Positions 8,478-16,617 are shown, counted from the first letter of the stretch. The stretch: DNA of 22,500 nt from JBCBCP01 sp039178165 (GCA_039178165.1 JBCDFL010000032.1:1-22500), one strand, 5' to 3'. A program made the numbers and translations. The notes: generated by a model not told the origin, from the sequence alone.

Positions 8478-9199
8478 TCCGCCGCCTCCAGCCCGCCGAG
8501 GGCAATCGCGGCGGCGCGCAACGTGCGCCCGTACTCGGAGGCGGGCGCAGCCAGGAAAGACGCGGGTGCGGCCATCTCCTCGATCCGGCCGGCGCGCAGG
8601 ACCGCGATCTGATCCGCTTGCGTGACCGCATAGCCCAGATCGTGGGTCACGATCAGCGCGGCGAACCCCTCGGCCCGCTGCATCCCCGCGATCAGCCGCG
8701 CGGTGTGCTTCTGCGTTACCGCGTCGAGCGCCGACAAAGGCTCATCGAACAGCACCAGCGGCGGGCGCGCGATCAGGGCGCGCAGGATGCCGGCCCGCTG
8801 CGCCTGACCGATGGAGACCTCTCCGGGCCGCCGGTCCAGCAGCGCCTCCGGCAGCTCCAGCCCTGCGCAGAGCGCCTCGAGCCGCCCGTTGGGCAGATCG
8901 GCGCCGCCCGCCACTACCGGCTCCAGCACCGACCGGCGCAGGGGCAGCGCGGGGTTAAAGGCGGCGCGCGGCTCTTGCATGACCAGCGCCGGGCGCGCCG
9001 CGCGCACCGGCGCGCCGTTCCACGTCACGGTGCCGGCGGCGGGCCGCACCAGGCCCAGGATCGCGGCGATCAAAGTCGACTTACCCGCACCGCTTTCACC
9101 GACCACGGCCAGCGTCTTTCCCGGCGCGAGGGTCAGCGTCACGTCCCGCAGCGTCTCCCGCCGCCCGCGCCGCACGGACAGGCCCTCCAGCCTCAGCAC
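8474..9199 (-). CDS. ABC transporter ATP-binding protein (NikE/DppF-like)
   Basis: One of the two ATPases energising the importer, 241 residues. Walker A is GESGAGKST (34-42), Q-loop Gln75 in VMQEP, Walker B VLFDEP (149-154), D-loop SALD, and H-loop VTHDLGY with His186. The ABC signature is degenerate: VSIGQAQR instead of LSGGQ. No ATG is near; GTG at 9199 is chosen because it gives the expected N-terminus LRLEGLSVRRG and a 7-bp overlap with the preceding ATPase gene, as elsewhere in this operon. The longer open frame up to 9529 would add residues that do not look like an ABC protein. The C-terminus is short and lacks the oligopeptide-binding extension of DppF. Confidence 0.85.
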   Translation of the reverse strand: MLRLEGLSVRRGRRETLRDVTLTLAPGKTLAVVGESGAGKSTLIAAILGLVRPAAGTVTWNGAPVRAARPALVMQEPRAAFNPALPLRRSVLEPVVAGGADLPNGRLEALCAGLELPEALLDRRPGEVSIGQAQRAGILRALIARPPLVLFDEPLSALDAVTQKHTARLIAGMQRAEGFAALIVTHDLGYAVTQADQIAVLRAGRIEEMAAPASFLAAPASEYGRTLRAAAIALGGLEAAE

Positions 9200-9876
9200 G
9201 GCAGCGCCGCCCAGCTGCGATGCGCGGTCAGCGCCCGGCCCGCGGCGCTTTGCGGATGCTCCAGGATGGCGTCCGTCGGCCCCTCTTCGACCAGGCGCCC
9301 GGCCTCCATCAGCAGCAGCGTTTCCACCTGCCGCGCGGCGAGGCCAAGGTCGTGGGTGATCAGCAGCATCGCGGTCTCCCGCCCCTCCAGACAGGTCCGC
9401 AGCAGCGCCATGGTCGCAGCGGCGACGACCGGGTCGAGGGCAGAGGTCGGCTCGTCCAGAACGATCAGATCCGGCGCGCCGATGAGGGCCATCGCGATAA
9501 CAAAGCGTTGCTGCATGCCCCGGCTCCACCCCCAGGGGCGCTTGCGAAGATCGCCCCCCGCGATGCCAAGGGCCTCGAACAGCCCGGCCCGGTCGGCTCT
9601 GCCGGGCGGGACGCCGAGGGCGACCTCCGCCTCGCGCCAGTGGAAGGCCATGGAGCGCAGCGGGTCCAGCGCCTCGTCCGGGCTTTGCGGCACGTGTGCG
9701 ACGCTGCGGCCTTGGGCCCGCAGATCGTCAATCAGCGCGTGGCCCAACGTGGACTTGCCCGACCCGGACGCGCCGACGAGGCCGACGCGCCCGCCGGCCT
9801 CCAGCCGCAGATCGGTGGGATGCAGGATCGTCCGGCCCGCACGCACGGCGCACAGGCCGGAAGCGGTCAGGCTCAT
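9193..9876 (-). CDS. ABC transporter ATP-binding protein (NikD/DppD-like)
   Basis: The partner ATPase, 227 residues. Walker A is GASGSGKST (35-43), Q-loop VPQSPDEALDP near 62-72, Walker B LIVLDEPTSALDP (137-149), and H-loop ITHDLGLA with His175. The signature reads WSRGMQQR, so the Ser-Gly-Gly core is altered to Ser-Arg-Gly. The protein is shorter than typical DppD (about 320), lacking the C-terminal extension, as in compact nickel systems. ATG 9876 overlaps the stop of the binding-protein gene (ATGA). An upstream in-frame start at 9906 would invade that gene by 30 bp and is less likely. Confidence 0.86.
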   Translation of the reverse strand: MSLTASGLCAVRAGRTILHPTDLRLEAGGRVGLVGASGSGKSTLGHALIDDLRAQGRSVAHVPQSPDEALDPLRSMAFHWREAEVALGVPPGRADRAGLFEALGIAGGDLRKRPWGWSRGMQQRFVIAMALIGAPDLIVLDEPTSALDPVVAAATMALLRTCLEGRETAMLLITHDLGLAARQVETLLLMEAGRLVEEGPTDAILEHPQSAAGRALTAHRSWAALPC

Positions 9877-11396
9877 TCGGTCAGCGCGGTCTCGTGCGTG
9901 ACCCAATACGTCTCCGTCGGGTGGACGCGGTAGCCGGTAAGGCCCGCGACGCCGACATTGGTCTGGCTGACGTGGAAGACCGGGATCATCGCCGCCTCAT
10001 CCGCGATGATCTGCTGCACCTCGGTGTAGATCGCGCGCCGCTCGTCCGCGTCGAACGTCACACGGCCCGCCTCCAGCAATTCGTCCATACGGGCGTTGGA
10101 GAATTGGCCGGAATTGGAGCCGCCGTCGCTTTTCAGCAGCGTCTCCAGCACCGCGCCGGGATCGCCCTGCGGCGTGGTCACCCAGGCTTGCAGGAACAGG
10201 TCGGCGTCGCCCGCCTTGATCGCGTCGTTGCTGGTGCCCCATTCGCCAACGGAGATGGTCGCTTTCACACCGATCCCGGCCAGGAAGGCCTGAGTCAGCT
10301 CCGCGGTGGGCGGCAGCGCGGCGCGCGAGGCGTAGGTCACGATGTCGATCTCCAGCGGCGCGCCGTCCAGCGTCCAAGTGCCGCCCTCCTTCACCGCGCC
10401 GGCCTCTTCCAGCAGCGCTTCGGCCCGTACGGGATCGTAGGGTGCGGGGATGTCCGCGGCCCAGCCGGTCCCATCGGGATAGACCGTGCCCGCCGGCACG
10501 CCGCCGACGCCGGACAGCGCCGCCTCCACCACGCCGGCGCGGTCGATGGCGTAGGACACCGCCTGGCGCACCTTGGGATTGGCCATCGGCCCGCTCGCCG
10601 CGTTCACGGTGTAGAAATACAGCCGCGCGGTCGGCGCGGCGAAGCCCTGGGCGCCGGTCTCCTGGATGCGGTCAAAATCGGTCTCCGGGTAGTTGATCAC
10701 CAGATCGACCTCACCCGCCTCAAAGGCCAGCGCGGCGGAGGCGGGGCTGGCGGAAACGACGACACGCACTTCCTCCAGCGCGGGCGCGCCAAGGCGGTAG
10801 TCGGCGTTCGCCTCCGCCCGGTAGAGTTGCTCCGGGATCGCTTCGCGGAAGACGAAGGGGCCGGTCGCGTTGATAGGGAAATCTTCGGACGGGGTGCCCA
10901 GCACCGCCAGCCCCGGCTCGGACAGGGTCCAAGGGAAGGCGGCGTTCGGGGCGTTTGTCTCGAACACGACGACGCTGTCACCATCGGCGCGCATCTCCGC
11001 CAGGTCGAGCAGTTTGGCCATGCGCGCGTTATGCGCCGGGCTCGCCTCGTCCAGGATCGGCGCGATGGCGTCGACCACGGCCTGCGCGGTGACCGGGCTG
11101 CCGTCGTGGAACGTCACGCCCGCGCGCAGGGTCACGCGCCAGGTCGTCGGCGCGTCCTGGGCGATGCCCTCGGCCAGGCGGGGATAGAGATTCATGTCAT
11201 AATCGATGCCCATCAGCGTCTCGGTCACGCCGGTCTGGTTCGACATCCAGCCATTGTAGCCGGCGCGCGGGTCGGGCACTTCGGCCGTCGGGCCGAACCC
11301 AGTTGAGATCGTTAGGCTTCCCTCCTGGGCCCAGGCCGGGATCGCAGTGCTGAGGACCAGGGCAGCCGTACCGGCGAGCCGCGAGAAAAACGACAT
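9873..11396 (-). CDS. Family 5 solute-binding protein, nickel/opine-metallophore type (NikZ/CntA-like)
   Basis: The periplasmic binding protein and first gene of the six-gene operon, 507 residues. Residues 1-23 are a signal peptide (basic SFFSR, hydrophobic core, ending AWAQ). The segment GYNGWMSNQTGVTETLMGID resembles the NikZ/CntA group of SBP family 5 rather than peptide-binding DppA. So do VGGVPAGTVYPDGTGW and the TYASRAALPPTAEL stretch. On this basis I expect a metal or metal-chelate ligand. ATG 11396 is preferred over 11402 because the AAGGA at 11404-11408 sits seven bases upstream; a start at 11483 would place foreign sequence before the signal peptide. An Rrf2 regulator is divergent. 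A di-/oligopeptide ligand remains possible. Confidence 0.85.
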   Translation of the reverse strand: MSFFSRLAGTAALVLSTAIPAWAQEGSLTISTGFGPTAEVPDPRAGYNGWMSNQTGVTETLMGIDYDMNLYPRLAEGIAQDAPTTWRVTLRAGVTFHDGSPVTAQAVVDAIAPILDEASPAHNARMAKLLDLAEMRADGDSVVVFETNAPNAAFPWTLSEPGLAVLGTPSEDFPINATGPFVFREAIPEQLYRAEANADYRLGAPALEEVRVVVSASPASAALAFEAGEVDLVINYPETDFDRIQETGAQGFAAPTARLYFYTVNAASGPMANPKVRQAVSYAIDRAGVVEAALSGVGGVPAGTVYPDGTGWAADIPAPYDPVRAEALLEEAGAVKEGGTWTLDGAPLEIDIVTYASRAALPPTAELTQAFLAGIGVKATISVGEWGTSNDAIKAGDADLFLQAWVTTPQGDPGAVLETLLKSDGGSNSGQFSNARMDELLEAGRVTFDADERRAIYTEVQQIIADEAAMIPVFHVSQTNVGVAGLTGYRVHPTETYWVTHETALTE

Positions 11397-11525
11397 GTTC
11401 ATTTCCTTCGAATGGATGTGGCAGGATCGGGTGGCATTGTGGCTGCCGCGACCGCAACGTACGCAGTTACGGATGAAACGCAACGGCTAGAATGCAGCCG
11501 AAACACGCTCGGAGGGCGGGACATT
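11397..11525. promoter_or_regulatory. Divergent promoter region between binding-protein operon and rrf2-type gene
   Basis: A 129-bp space that must hold promoters for both directions. TAGAAT at 11488-11493 is a plausible -10 for the plus-strand regulator, about 32 bp before its TTG start; no good -35 pairs with it. CGCAACG occurs twice as a direct repeat (11453-11459, 11479-11485), and CGTACG lies at 11458-11463. One of these could be the regulator's site, but nothing is strong enough to call. I found no clear minus-strand promoter. Confidence 0.3.
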
Positions 11526-11936
11526 TTGAAGCGCAACAGCCGCCTTTCCCTGGCCCTGCACACGCTCAGCCACATGGCGCAAGAGCCCGGGCGCTTGCGC
11601 ACCTCCGCCGCTATCGCGGCCCATGCGGGCACCAATCCGGTCGTCGTGCGCCGGGTGCTGGGCACCTTGCGCAAGGCGGGGCTGCTGCGCTCGCAAGGCG
11701 GCGCGGCGGGCGGCTGGTCCCTCGCCCGGCCCGCGCATCAGATCACGCTGGCGGATGTCTATCTGGCGCTGGACGAGCGGCTTGTCGCAGGTCCCCCGCC
11801 GGGCGAAGAGGCCGCCGATTGCGCCTTTGAGTCCGGCCTGCAAGCGCATGTCGCCCACATCCTAGCGGAGGTCGAAGACAGCCTCGTCACCCGCCTGCGC
11901 GAGACGTCCATCGACGATATCGGACCGGGCGGCTAG
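11526..11936 (+). CDS. Rrf2-family transcriptional regulator
   Basis: A winged-helix DNA-binding regulator of 136 residues. It begins KRNSRLSLALHTLSHMAQ, as Rrf2 proteins do, then has a helix-turn-helix at about 25-55 (TSAAIAAHAGTNPVVVRRVL) and the wing GLLRSQGGAAGGWSLARP. It lacks the three spaced cysteines that bind Fe-S in IscR, NsrR and RirA; only Cys99 is present, so it is more like the cluster-free members. TTG 11526 is the best start because GGAGGG (11511-11516) lies nine bases upstream and it gives the family N-terminus; the frame can extend to 11412 but that addition is not Rrf2-like. It is divergent from the metal-chelate ABC operon and probably regulates it. Confidence 0.85.
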   Translation: MKRNSRLSLALHTLSHMAQEPGRLRTSAAIAAHAGTNPVVVRRVLGTLRKAGLLRSQGGAAGGWSLARPAHQITLADVYLALDERLVAGPPPGEEAADCAFESGLQAHVAHILAEVEDSLVTRLRETSIDDIGPGG

Positions 11937-11959
11937 GCCCCCTGCCCTGACAAACCAAA

Positions 11960-11994
11960 CGCCGCCCCGCATCTGGTATGGACGCGGGGCGGCG
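11960..11994. terminator. Bidirectional intrinsic terminator
   Basis: A perfect 11-bp GC stem, CGCCGCCCCGC (11960-11970) and GCGGGGCGGCG (11984-11994), with a 13-base loop. It lies between two convergent genes. On the minus strand it is followed by TTTGGTTTG, a fair T-rich tail for the formate dehydrogenase operon. On the plus strand the tail (CTATTGCTT) is weaker. Confidence 0.75.
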
Positions 11995-12013
11995 CTATTG
12001 CTTGAGACCGATC

Positions 12014-14827
12014 TTACTCCGCCGCCTCGACGTGCGGCATGATCCGCGCCGCGGAGAACTTGAATTCGGGGATCTTCCCGAACGGGTCCAGCTGCGGGTT
12101 GGTCAGGAAGTTGGCCGGCGCCTCCACGAAGCAGAACGGGATGAACAGCATCCCCGGCGTCACGTCCCGGTCCGCGCGCAGCGTCAGCGTGATGGCGCCG
12201 CGCCGCGTCTCCACCGTGACCTGCTGACCGCGGGTAAAGCCCATGCGCCCGATATCTTTCGGGTGCATCGACACGACCGCCTCGCTTTCCTGCGCGTTGA
12301 GGTGCGTGGCCCGCCGGGTCATCGCGCCCGTGTGCCAATGCTCCAGCATCCGGCCCGTGGTCAGCACCATCGGGAAATCGTCGTCCGGCAGCTCGTCGGG
12401 CGGCACCAGATCGGTTGGCACCAGCTTGGCCTTGCCGCTCGCGGTCGGGAACCCGTTGTAGAAGATCACCTCTTCGCCCGGCCCGTCCTCGGACTTGACC
12501 GGATAACAGACCATCCCCTCGCGCATCAGCCGCTCCCACGAGATGTTGTCGAGCGACGGCATGTTGGAGGCCATCTCCGTATAGACATCGCCGACCTCTG
12601 GATAATTCCAGTCGAGGCCAGAGCGTTGGCCCATCTCCACCAGGATCTTCCAGTCCTGGCGCGCGTCCCCCGGGGGCTTGCGCACCGGCATGCCAAGTTG
12701 CACCTGGCGGTTGGAGTTGGTGTAGGTCCCCGGCTTTTCGGGCTGCGCGCTTGCGGGAAGGATCACATCGGCGAACCAGGCCGTCTCCGTCAGGAAGATG
12801 TCCTGCACCACCAAGTGGTCGAGCGTTGCGAGCGCTTTGCGCGCGTGGTGCTGGTCGGGGTCGGACATGGCGGGGTTTTCGCCCTGCACATACATCGCCT
12901 TCACCTTGCCTTCGTTCACCGCATCCATGACCTCGACCACCGTCAGGCCCTTCTTGGGGTCGAGGTTGCGGCCCCAGGCATCCTCGTAGCGGCTGCGCAC
13001 GTCCGGATCTTCGACCGATTTGTAGTTCGGATAGGTGATCGGGATCAGCCCCGCGTCGGACGCGCCCTGCACGTTGTTCTGCCCCCTGAGCGGGTGCAGC
13101 CCAGTGCCCGCCCGGCCGATATGGCCGGTGATCAGCGCCAGCGCGATCAGGCAGCGCGCATTGTCGGTGCCGTGCACGTGCTGGCTGACGCCCATGCCCC
13201 AGAAGATGATCGAGCGTTCGGAAGTCGCAAAGGTCCGCGCCAAATCGCGCAGGTAATCGGCCTCCACCCCGCAGATATCGGCCATCGCGTCGGGCGTGAA
13301 ATCGCGGGTCTTTTCGGCCAGCGCATCGAAGCCGTCCGCATTGGCCTGGATATATTGCTCGTCGTAGAGCCGCTCCTGGATGATCGTGTGGATCATCGCG
13401 TTCAGCATCGGCACATCGCGGCCCGGGTTGAAGATCACCGGGTGCGAGGCGTGGCGCATCAGCCCCTGCTTGCGCGGGTCGAACACCATCAGCTTGGTGC
13501 CCCGCTTGGCCGCCTGTTTGAAATAGGTCGCGGCGACGGGGTGGTTTTGTTCGGGCCGGCAGCCGATGGTCATGATGCACGTCGCATCATCTGCGGCGGT
13601 GAACGGCGCCGACACCGCGCCCGAGCCGACGCCTTCCATCAGGGCCGCCACGGATGAGGCGTGGCACAGCCGCGTGCAGTGATCGACATTGTTGGTGCCA
13701 AAGCCCTGGCGAATGTATTTCTGGAACAGATACGCCTCTTCGTTGGTGCCCTTGGCACTGCCGAAGCCCGCAATCGCGTGCCCGCCGATGCTGTCGCGCA
13801 CCTTGGTCAAGCCGCCGGCGGCCAGCGCCATCGCTTCCTCCCAGGTTGCCTCGCGGAAGACGTCCGGGATGTCGGAGAACGTCATGCGCGCATCGGCCGT
13901 TTTGGGCACGCCCTCGCGCCGGATCAGCGGCTTGGTCAGCCGTTCGGGCGACATCACGTAATCCATCCCGAACCGCCCCTTGATGCACAGCTTGGAGCGG
14001 TTGGCGGGGCCGGCGCGGCCGTCGACCTTGACGATCTGGTTGTCCTTGACGCTGACCTCCGTCTGGCAGCCGACGCCGCAGAACGGGCAGACGCTGTTCT
14101 TCTTTTCGACCTCGAAGACCTCGCGCTTGGTCGCGGTGTCGTCCAGCATCGTCTTTTCCATCAGCGCGCCGGTCGGGCAGGCCTGCACACACTCGCCGCA
14201 GCCCACGCAGGACGACAGGCCCATCGGGTCGTTCACGTCGAACACCGGCACCGTCGCGGCGCCGCGCCCGGCCATGCCGATCACGTCGTTCACCTGCACC
14301 TCGCGGCAGGCCCGCTCGCACAGATTGCACGAGATGCAGGCATCGAGGTTCACCGCAATCGACGGGTGCGAGGCGTCGTGGAAGACGCTGTCGACCGGAA
14401 TGTCCTTGCCCGCCCCCGGACGGCCCGAGGGGAAGCGCGCCTTTGTGTGGCCCGCAAGCTCCGCCTGCTGCCAGAAATGGCTTTGCGGGTCGGGGCTGTC
14501 CTCCCGCGCGGGCATGTCGGAGGCCAGAAGGTCAAAGACCATCTTGCGGTTCTTCTGCACCCGCGCATTGCCGGTATTTACCACCATCCCGTCCGACGGG
14601 CGCCGGATGCAGGATGCGGCCAGCGTACGCTCGCCCTCGATCTCCACCACACAGGCGCGGCAGTTCCCGTCCGAGCGCAGCTCGGGCACGTCCTTGTGGC
14701 ACAGATGCGGGATCGCGGTGCCCATCCGCTGGGCGACTTCCCAGATGGTCTCGCCGGGTTTGGCGTCGACCTCCACCCCGTCGAGGGTGAAGGTGATCAC
14801 GGGCATATGGACATCATCGAGGCTCAT
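12014..14827 (-). CDS. fdsA: NAD-dependent formate dehydrogenase, alpha (Mo/W-bis-MGD catalytic) subunit
   Basis: Oxidises formate to CO2 at a molybdenum or tungsten bis-MGD centre in the cytoplasm and passes electrons to the beta subunit. 937 residues. A NuoG-like [2Fe-2S] domain has Cys43, 56, 59, 73. Two ferredoxin [4Fe-4S] sites follow (Cys164/167/170/174 and Cys207/210/213/217). The cofactor-proximal cluster is Cys247/250/254/281, with Lys283 next to it. The catalytic Cys388 sits in RLCHASSVA; no selenocysteine. The C-terminal molybdopterin dinucleotide-binding domain includes TGRMLEHWHTGAMTRR. The His-Cys3 site normally after the first domain is absent (SDMPAREDSPDPQSHFWQ). Size and pairing match the two-subunit FDH1 of Methylobacterium extorquens. 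The start overlaps the beta stop (ATGA), with GAGGAG upstream. Confidence 0.93.
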   Translation of the reverse strand: MSLDDVHMPVITFTLDGVEVDAKPGETIWEVAQRMGTAIPHLCHKDVPELRSDGNCRACVVEIEGERTLAASCIRRPSDGMVVNTGNARVQKNRKMVFDLLASDMPAREDSPDPQSHFWQQAELAGHTKARFPSGRPGAGKDIPVDSVFHDASHPSIAVNLDACISCNLCERACREVQVNDVIGMAGRGAATVPVFDVNDPMGLSSCVGCGECVQACPTGALMEKTMLDDTATKREVFEVEKKNSVCPFCGVGCQTEVSVKDNQIVKVDGRAGPANRSKLCIKGRFGMDYVMSPERLTKPLIRREGVPKTADARMTFSDIPDVFREATWEEAMALAAGGLTKVRDSIGGHAIAGFGSAKGTNEEAYLFQKYIRQGFGTNNVDHCTRLCHASSVAALMEGVGSGAVSAPFTAADDATCIMTIGCRPEQNHPVAATYFKQAAKRGTKLMVFDPRKQGLMRHASHPVIFNPGRDVPMLNAMIHTIIQERLYDEQYIQANADGFDALAEKTRDFTPDAMADICGVEADYLRDLARTFATSERSIIFWGMGVSQHVHGTDNARCLIALALITGHIGRAGTGLHPLRGQNNVQGASDAGLIPITYPNYKSVEDPDVRSRYEDAWGRNLDPKKGLTVVEVMDAVNEGKVKAMYVQGENPAMSDPDQHHARKALATLDHLVVQDIFLTETAWFADVILPASAQPEKPGTYTNSNRQVQLGMPVRKPPGDARQDWKILVEMGQRSGLDWNYPEVGDVYTEMASNMPSLDNISWERLMREGMVCYPVKSEDGPGEEVIFYNGFPTASGKAKLVPTDLVPPDELPDDDFPMVLTTGRMLEHWHTGAMTRRATHLNAQESEAVVSMHPKDIGRMGFTRGQQVTVETRRGAITLTLRADRDVTPGMLFIPFCFVEAPANFLTNPQLDPFGKIPEFKFSAARIMPHVEAAE

Positions 14828-16509
14828 GCCGAAAACTCCTCGGGAAAGTGTTTGATCAGGTGTTTGACGCAATTGCCGGCCGCCTGGCCTAGCCCGCAGA
14901 TGGAGCTGTCGCCCATCACGGTTAGCAAGTCCTCAAAGAGCTCGGGATCGTTGCGCTGCGCCTCCAGCAGGCGGACCATCTTGTCGGTGCCGGACCGGCA
15001 GGGCGTGCATTGCCCGCAGGATTCGTGGGCAAAGAACTTCATCGTGTTCAGCGCCGCGCCGCGCACGCTGTCCTCCTCCGACAGGATCACAACCGCGTGG
15101 CTGCCGATAAAGCCGCCCTCCTTTTCCCAGGTACCGAAATCCATGGCGCGGTCCGCCATCTCCGCCGGGAAGATGCCGCCCGACGCGCCGCCGGGGAAGA
15201 ACGCCTTGAACGTGTGCCCCTTGGCCATGCCGCCGCAATAATCCTCGATCAGGCGGATCAGCGGGATGCCCGCGGGCGCCAGCTTAACCCCTGGCTCCTT
15301 CACCCGGCCGGAGACCGAAAAGCTGCGCAGCCCGTTGTGATTTTCGTCCCACCCTTGGTCCGAGAACCATTTGGGCCCGTTGCGCAGGATGTCGGGGATC
15401 CAGCTGACGGTTTCGACATTGTGGTTCAGAGTCGGTTTGCCGAACAGACCCACTTCGGCGATGAACGGAGGCTTGTGCCGCGGCAGGCCGCGCTTGCCCT
15501 CGATGCTTTCGATCATCGCGCTTTCTTCGCCGCAGATATAGGCGCCGGCGCCGCGGCGCAGCTCGATCGGCACGATGTTCAGATCGCTCGCCTCGAGCGC
15601 CGCGATTTCGCGCCGCAGGATCTCCAGCACGGTGGGATATTCATCGCGCATGTAGATGTAGATCTTGTCGCAGCCCACCACGCGGGCCGCGATCTGCGCA
15701 CCTTCGAGCATACGGTGGGGTTTGGATTCCAGCCACCAGCGGTCCTTGAACGTGCCCGGCTCGCCCTCGTCCCCGTTGATCGTCATCAGCCGCGGGCCGG
15801 GATAGCTGCGCACGAAGCCCCATTTGCGTCCCGCCGGAAAGCCCGCGCCGCCTAGGCCGCGCAGGCCCGCATCCGACATCGTCTCCACCGCCGCGTCGGC
15901 GCTGATATCGCCGGCCAAGACCTGGCCAAGCATCTCGTAGCCGCCGCCGGCACGGTAGTCGTCCAGCCCCTCGTAATCGGGAAGATCGGGGCGGCTGTTA
16001 TCCTCCACCAGCGCGCGAAGCAGCTGATCGGCGGTGGCGTTGCGGAAGACCCGCTTGCCGATCCACGCCGACGGCGCCGCGTCGCATTGCCCGATGCAGG
16101 GGCTTTCGATCACCCGCACCTGGGCGGGGTCCGTGGCCGCGCGCAACTCGGCGATCAGATCGAAGGCGCCCGCAATCTCTTCGGAGACGCCGGTCGGCAC
16201 CCGGATCGTGACGGGCGGCGGGGGCACCTCCCCTTCGCGCACCACGTCGAAATGGTCGTAGAAACTCGCCACTTCGTAGACCTCGACCTGCGCCAGGCGG
16301 AAGAGCTCCGCAAGGGCAGCGATGGTGGTGGCGGTAATGTGGCCGCGCGCGTCTTGAATGACGTGCAGCGCTTCGATCACCATGTCGCGGCGGCGGGGCA
16401 TCTCGCCCAGAAGCGCGTCCAGTTCGGCGACATCGTGATCGGAAGTCTGGCGCCCTTTGGGAAGCGAGGGGTCGCGCCGCTTGAATGTGGCTGGAGCAAT
16501 CTGGTCCAT
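14824..16509 (-). CDS. fdsB: Formate dehydrogenase beta subunit, NuoE-NuoF fusion (NAD+/FMN, Fe-S)
   Basis: Carries electrons from the alpha subunit to NAD+. 561 residues. A NuoE/FdsG-like thioredoxin-fold domain (about 25-175) is fused to a NuoF/FdsB-like domain (about 190-561). NuoF motifs: GLRGLGGAGFPAGRKWG for NADH (216-232), GDEGEPGTFKDR (247-258) and GAGAYICGEESAMIESIEGK (320-339) for FMN, and a [4Fe-4S] site Cys498/501/504 plus Cys538. In the NuoE part Cys138 and Cys142 (SPCIGQC) remain, but the first ligand pair, expected around 105-110, reads PTGVSE. The [2Fe-2S] cluster may be missing or differently held. ATG 16509 starts the gene, 108 bp after the transporter gene; it overlaps alpha by four bases. 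The fusion corresponds to FDH1 beta of M. extorquens. Confidence 0.92.
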   Translation of the reverse strand: MDQIAPATFKRRDPSLPKGRQTSDHDVAELDALLGEMPRRRDMVIEALHVIQDARGHITATTIAALAELFRLAQVEVYEVASFYDHFDVVREGEVPPPPVTIRVPTGVSEEIAGAFDLIAELRAATDPAQVRVIESPCIGQCDAAPSAWIGKRVFRNATADQLLRALVEDNSRPDLPDYEGLDDYRAGGGYEMLGQVLAGDISADAAVETMSDAGLRGLGGAGFPAGRKWGFVRSYPGPRLMTINGDEGEPGTFKDRWWLESKPHRMLEGAQIAARVVGCDKIYIYMRDEYPTVLEILRREIAALEASDLNIVPIELRRGAGAYICGEESAMIESIEGKRGLPRHKPPFIAEVGLFGKPTLNHNVETVSWIPDILRNGPKWFSDQGWDENHNGLRSFSVSGRVKEPGVKLAPAGIPLIRLIEDYCGGMAKGHTFKAFFPGGASGGIFPAEMADRAMDFGTWEKEGGFIGSHAVVILSEEDSVRGAALNTMKFFAHESCGQCTPCRSGTDKMVRLLEAQRNDPELFEDLLTVMGDSSICGLGQAAGNCVKHLIKHFPEEFSA

Positions 16510-16543
16510 CGGGATGGGCCTTTCTAGCTGTCGTGGGATGAAC

Positions 16544-16605
16544 GGGCGGCCCGCACGATGCGGCCCGCCCATAAGTGCCTGGCCCGGGAGAGAGGGGGGC
16601 CAGGC
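16544..16605 (-). repeat. Two adjacent GC-rich hairpins between transporter and fdsB
   Basis: Read along the minus-strand transcript, the first hairpin lies 12 bases after the transporter stop: GCCTGGCCC (16577-16585) pairs perfectly with GGGCCAGGC (16597-16605). The second is an 11-bp stem with one mismatch (16544-16554 with 16560-16570, loop ACGAT). Neither is followed by a T-run. They could be a leaky terminator, an mRNA processing or stabilising element, or both, setting the ratio of transporter to dehydrogenase. Confidence 0.55.
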
Positions 16606-16617
16606 AGGGGCGCGGCG

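Noticed and set aside
11397..11483. Upstream extension of the binding protein to a start at 11483
   Set aside because: It would put 29 charged residues before an obvious signal peptide; AAGGA seven bases before ATG 11396 decides the start.
11412..11525. Upstream extension of the Rrf2 regulator to 11412
   Set aside because: The added residues are not Rrf2-like and cross the divergent promoter; GGAGGG before TTG 11526 fits better.
13660..13670. Selenocysteine (in-frame TGA) at the formate dehydrogenase active site
   Set aside because: The codon for residue 388 is TGC, a normal cysteine, as in NAD-dependent FdsA-type enzymes.
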